Below, in pieces: positions 6,908-8,281 of a stretch of 8,281 nucleotides of DNA; positions within the stretch are counted from its first letter, which is position 1; each line of letters starts with the position of its first letter. The translations under genes were made by a program, and so were the position numbers. The DNA is taken from contig CALFYL010000385.1 of NCBI GenBank assembly GCA_937952135.1, positions 1 to 8,281 of the forward strand. Direction: 5' to 3'. The notes under the pieces are model-generated. The model worked only from the letters and a program-made list of their open reading frames with translations, was not told the DNA's origin and did not search any database. The DNA is from an uncultured Planctomycetia bacterium. Lineage in GTDB: Bacteria; Planctomycetota; UBA1135; GCA-002686595.

Positions 6908-8281
6908 TCACACGATCGCCGCCGTCGGCGCCGGGCTGCTCGCGAGGATCGTGGCGAGGCGTTGCAGGCCCGAGACGAGCTCCTCGCGCGTGTTGGGCGT
7001 GCTGAGGCAGATCCGCACGGCGTGCGGCGCGGCGGCGCGGCCGATGGCGAAGGCTTCGGGGCTCGAGACGGCGACGCCGGCGCGGCGCGCGCGCGCGACG
7101 AAATCGGCGGCGCGCCACGGTTCGGGCAGCGGCAGCCACAGGTGCGGGCTGTCGGGGCAGGTGGGGGATTCGAACGGGCCGAGGAACTTGCGCGCGAGTT
7201 GCTGGCGCGCGCGCGCTTCCTCGCGCTTCGCCGCCGCGATGCGTTCGGCGGCGCCGTTCTCGATCCAGTGCGAGGCGAGCTCGACCGAGATCGCGGCCGG
7301 CATCGCGCCGAGGGCGCCGGAGTTCATCAGCGCGCGCTCGTGGGTCGCCGAGTTGCCCTCGGGCGTCGCGAGGTAGCCGACGCGCAGCCCCGCGAGCAGG
7401 CACTTGGTGAGGGTCGTGATGTAGAGCGTGCGCTCGGGCGCGAAGCTCGCGATCGGCCGCGCTTCGTCGCGCGCGGCGAAGCTGTACGTGTCGTCCTCGA
7501 CGATCGAGATGTCGCACTCCCGCGCGGCCTCGGCGAGGGCGCGGCGCCGTTCGTTCCCCAGCGACGTGCCGATCGGATTCTGCGCGTTCGGCTGGCAGTA
7601 GAGCGCCTTGACCGAGCCCGTGCGGCACGCGCTCACCAGCTCCTCGGCGACGATGCCGCCTTCGTCGAACTCGACGGGCTGCACGCGGATGCCGAGCAGT
7701 TGCGCCTGCGACTTGAGGCCCGCGTAGGTCAGCGACTCGGCGAGGATCGTGTCGCCCGGTTGCGCGCACGTCGCGAGCGCGACCGCCAGCGCGAGCTGCG
7801 CGCCGCCGGTGACGAGCACGCGCTCCGCGTCGACCGCCATGCCGCAGCGCGCGAGCCACTTCACCGCGCTCTCGCGCTGCGCGAGCGTCCCCGCGATGTG
7901 GTAGCCGCCGCTCGAATCGAGCAGTTGCCGGCTCTGCGCGAGCGCGCGCAAGGCCGCCGCGTGCTCCTCCGCCGTCGGCCCTCCGCTCGGCAGGTTGAAG
8001 GCGAGGTCGAGCATGCCTTCGGGCACCGACAGCGGCGCGGTCGCGCGCGCCGAACGCGCCATCGGATCGCGCACGTAGCTCCCGCGCCCGACCTCGCCGT
8101 CGATCAGCCCGCGGCGCGCCACCTCGGCATAGGCGCGCGTGATGGTGCCGACGTTCACGTTGAGGCGCCGCGCGAGCGCACGGTGGGTCGGCAGCCGCGT
8201 GCCGGCCGGGACGGCGCCCGACTCAATGTCTCGAACCAATGCGAGCGCGATCGCGTGATAGAGCGGGCTGTCCGCTCCACT
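6908..8281 (-). CDS. MocR-like regulator: GntR winged helix fused to class I aminotransferase domain (5' truncated)
   Basis: The frame is open to the right edge; 457 codons are visible and only a short N-terminus seems lost. The TTG at 8239 would cut into the first helix (PLYHAIALA precedes it), so it is unlikely to be the start. Numbering from that TTG, a GntR-type helix-turn-helix covers about 10-57 (LPTHRALARRLNVNVGTITR, then GEVGRGSYV). A linker to about 75 leads to a PLP-fold aminotransferase domain with PNAQNPIG (N221), VEDDTY (D249), the Schiff-base lysine K279 in TLTKCLLAGLRVGYL, and R409 in VRICLS. All key PLP residues are present. MocR proteins are transcription factors that use PLP or an aminotransferase-like reaction as effector; known targets include vitamin B6, GABA or taurine genes. 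None of these lies nearby, so the target is unknown. It precedes the envelope operon on the same strand, 292 bp away. Confidence 0.92.
   Translation of the reverse strand, partial: SGADSPLYHAIALALVRDIESGAVPAGTRLPTHRALARRLNVNVGTITRAYAEVARRGLIDGEVGRGSYVRDPMARSARATAPLSVPEGMLDLAFNLPSGGPTAEEHAAALRALAQSRQLLDSSGGYHIAGTLAQRESAVKWLARCGMAVDAERVLVTGGAQLALAVALATCAQPGDTILAESLTYAGLKSQAQLLGIRVQPVEFDEGGIVAEELVSACRTGSVKALYCQPNAQNPIGTSLGNERRRALAEAARECDISIVEDDTYSFAARDEARPIASFAPERTLYITTLTKCLLAGLRVGYLATPEGNSATHERALMNSGALGAMPAAISVELASHWIENGAAERIAAAKREEARARQQLARKFLGPFESPTCPDSPHLWLPLPEPWRAADFVARARRAGVAVSSPEAFAIGRAAAPHAVRICLSTPNTREELVSGLQRLATILASSPAPTAAIV

Noticed and set aside
6627..7859. A 410-codon minus-strand frame inside the MocR-like gene
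   Set aside because: Arg/Ala-rich, no domain; the overlapping frame carries a complete aminotransferase domain.
1..8281. Defence system, prophage, CRISPR array or transposon
   Set aside because: No regularly spaced repeats, transposase, integrase, nuclease or toxin-antitoxin motifs were seen on either strand.

Overview
The window is high-GC bacterial DNA (roughly two thirds G+C or more by eye) holding six genes in two convergent groups. A signal-peptide protein carries a four-cysteine C-terminal domain (CTSK-NSLGC ... QYWSRDP ... SDGISFTW). I recognise this domain from memory as recurring on secreted proteins of high-GC Planctomycetota. Clear Shine-Dalgarno sites are seen for only some genes. 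A planctomycete-like bacterium is the best guess, held at moderate-to-low confidence because no rRNA or universal marker gene is present.

Left part, plus strand (1-2304): the 3' end of a gene for a beta-propeller-like protein, cut by the left edge, is followed at once by a complete gene for a secreted seven-repeat PD40/TolB-like propeller with the cysteine-bearing C-terminal domain. The stop codon of the first gene overlaps the ribosome binding site of the second, so they look co-transcribed. Third-codon-position G+C changes sharply inside the second gene, where the propeller ends and the C-terminal domain begins.

Middle (2305-2487): a convergent intergenic gap holds a 16-bp hairpin whose two wobble pairs fit transcription from the plus strand. 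It is the likely terminator of the left operon.

Right part, minus strand (8281 down to 2488): reading in transcription order, a GntR-type helix-turn-helix/aminotransferase (MocR-like) regulator cut by the right edge; a 292-bp spacer with a terminator-like hairpin and a 14-bp palindrome; a membrane-anchored arylsulfotransferase-like propeller; a multi-pass GT-C-like (family 39-like) glycosyltransferase; and a membrane-bound calcineurin-like phosphoesterase. The last three lie 71 bp and 7 bp apart and probably form one operon. All three are membrane proteins, and their families act on surface or lipid-linked substrates. A shared role in making or decorating a cell-envelope glycan or glycolipid is a reasonable inference, but nothing in the sequence names the product.

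I saw no tRNA, rRNA, CRISPR array, insertion sequence or phage gene. The most unusual points are the phosphoesterase with altered metal/catalytic motifs (DLQ and GNTD in place of DLH and GNHD), the compositional break inside the secreted propeller gene, and the three-gene envelope operon itself.
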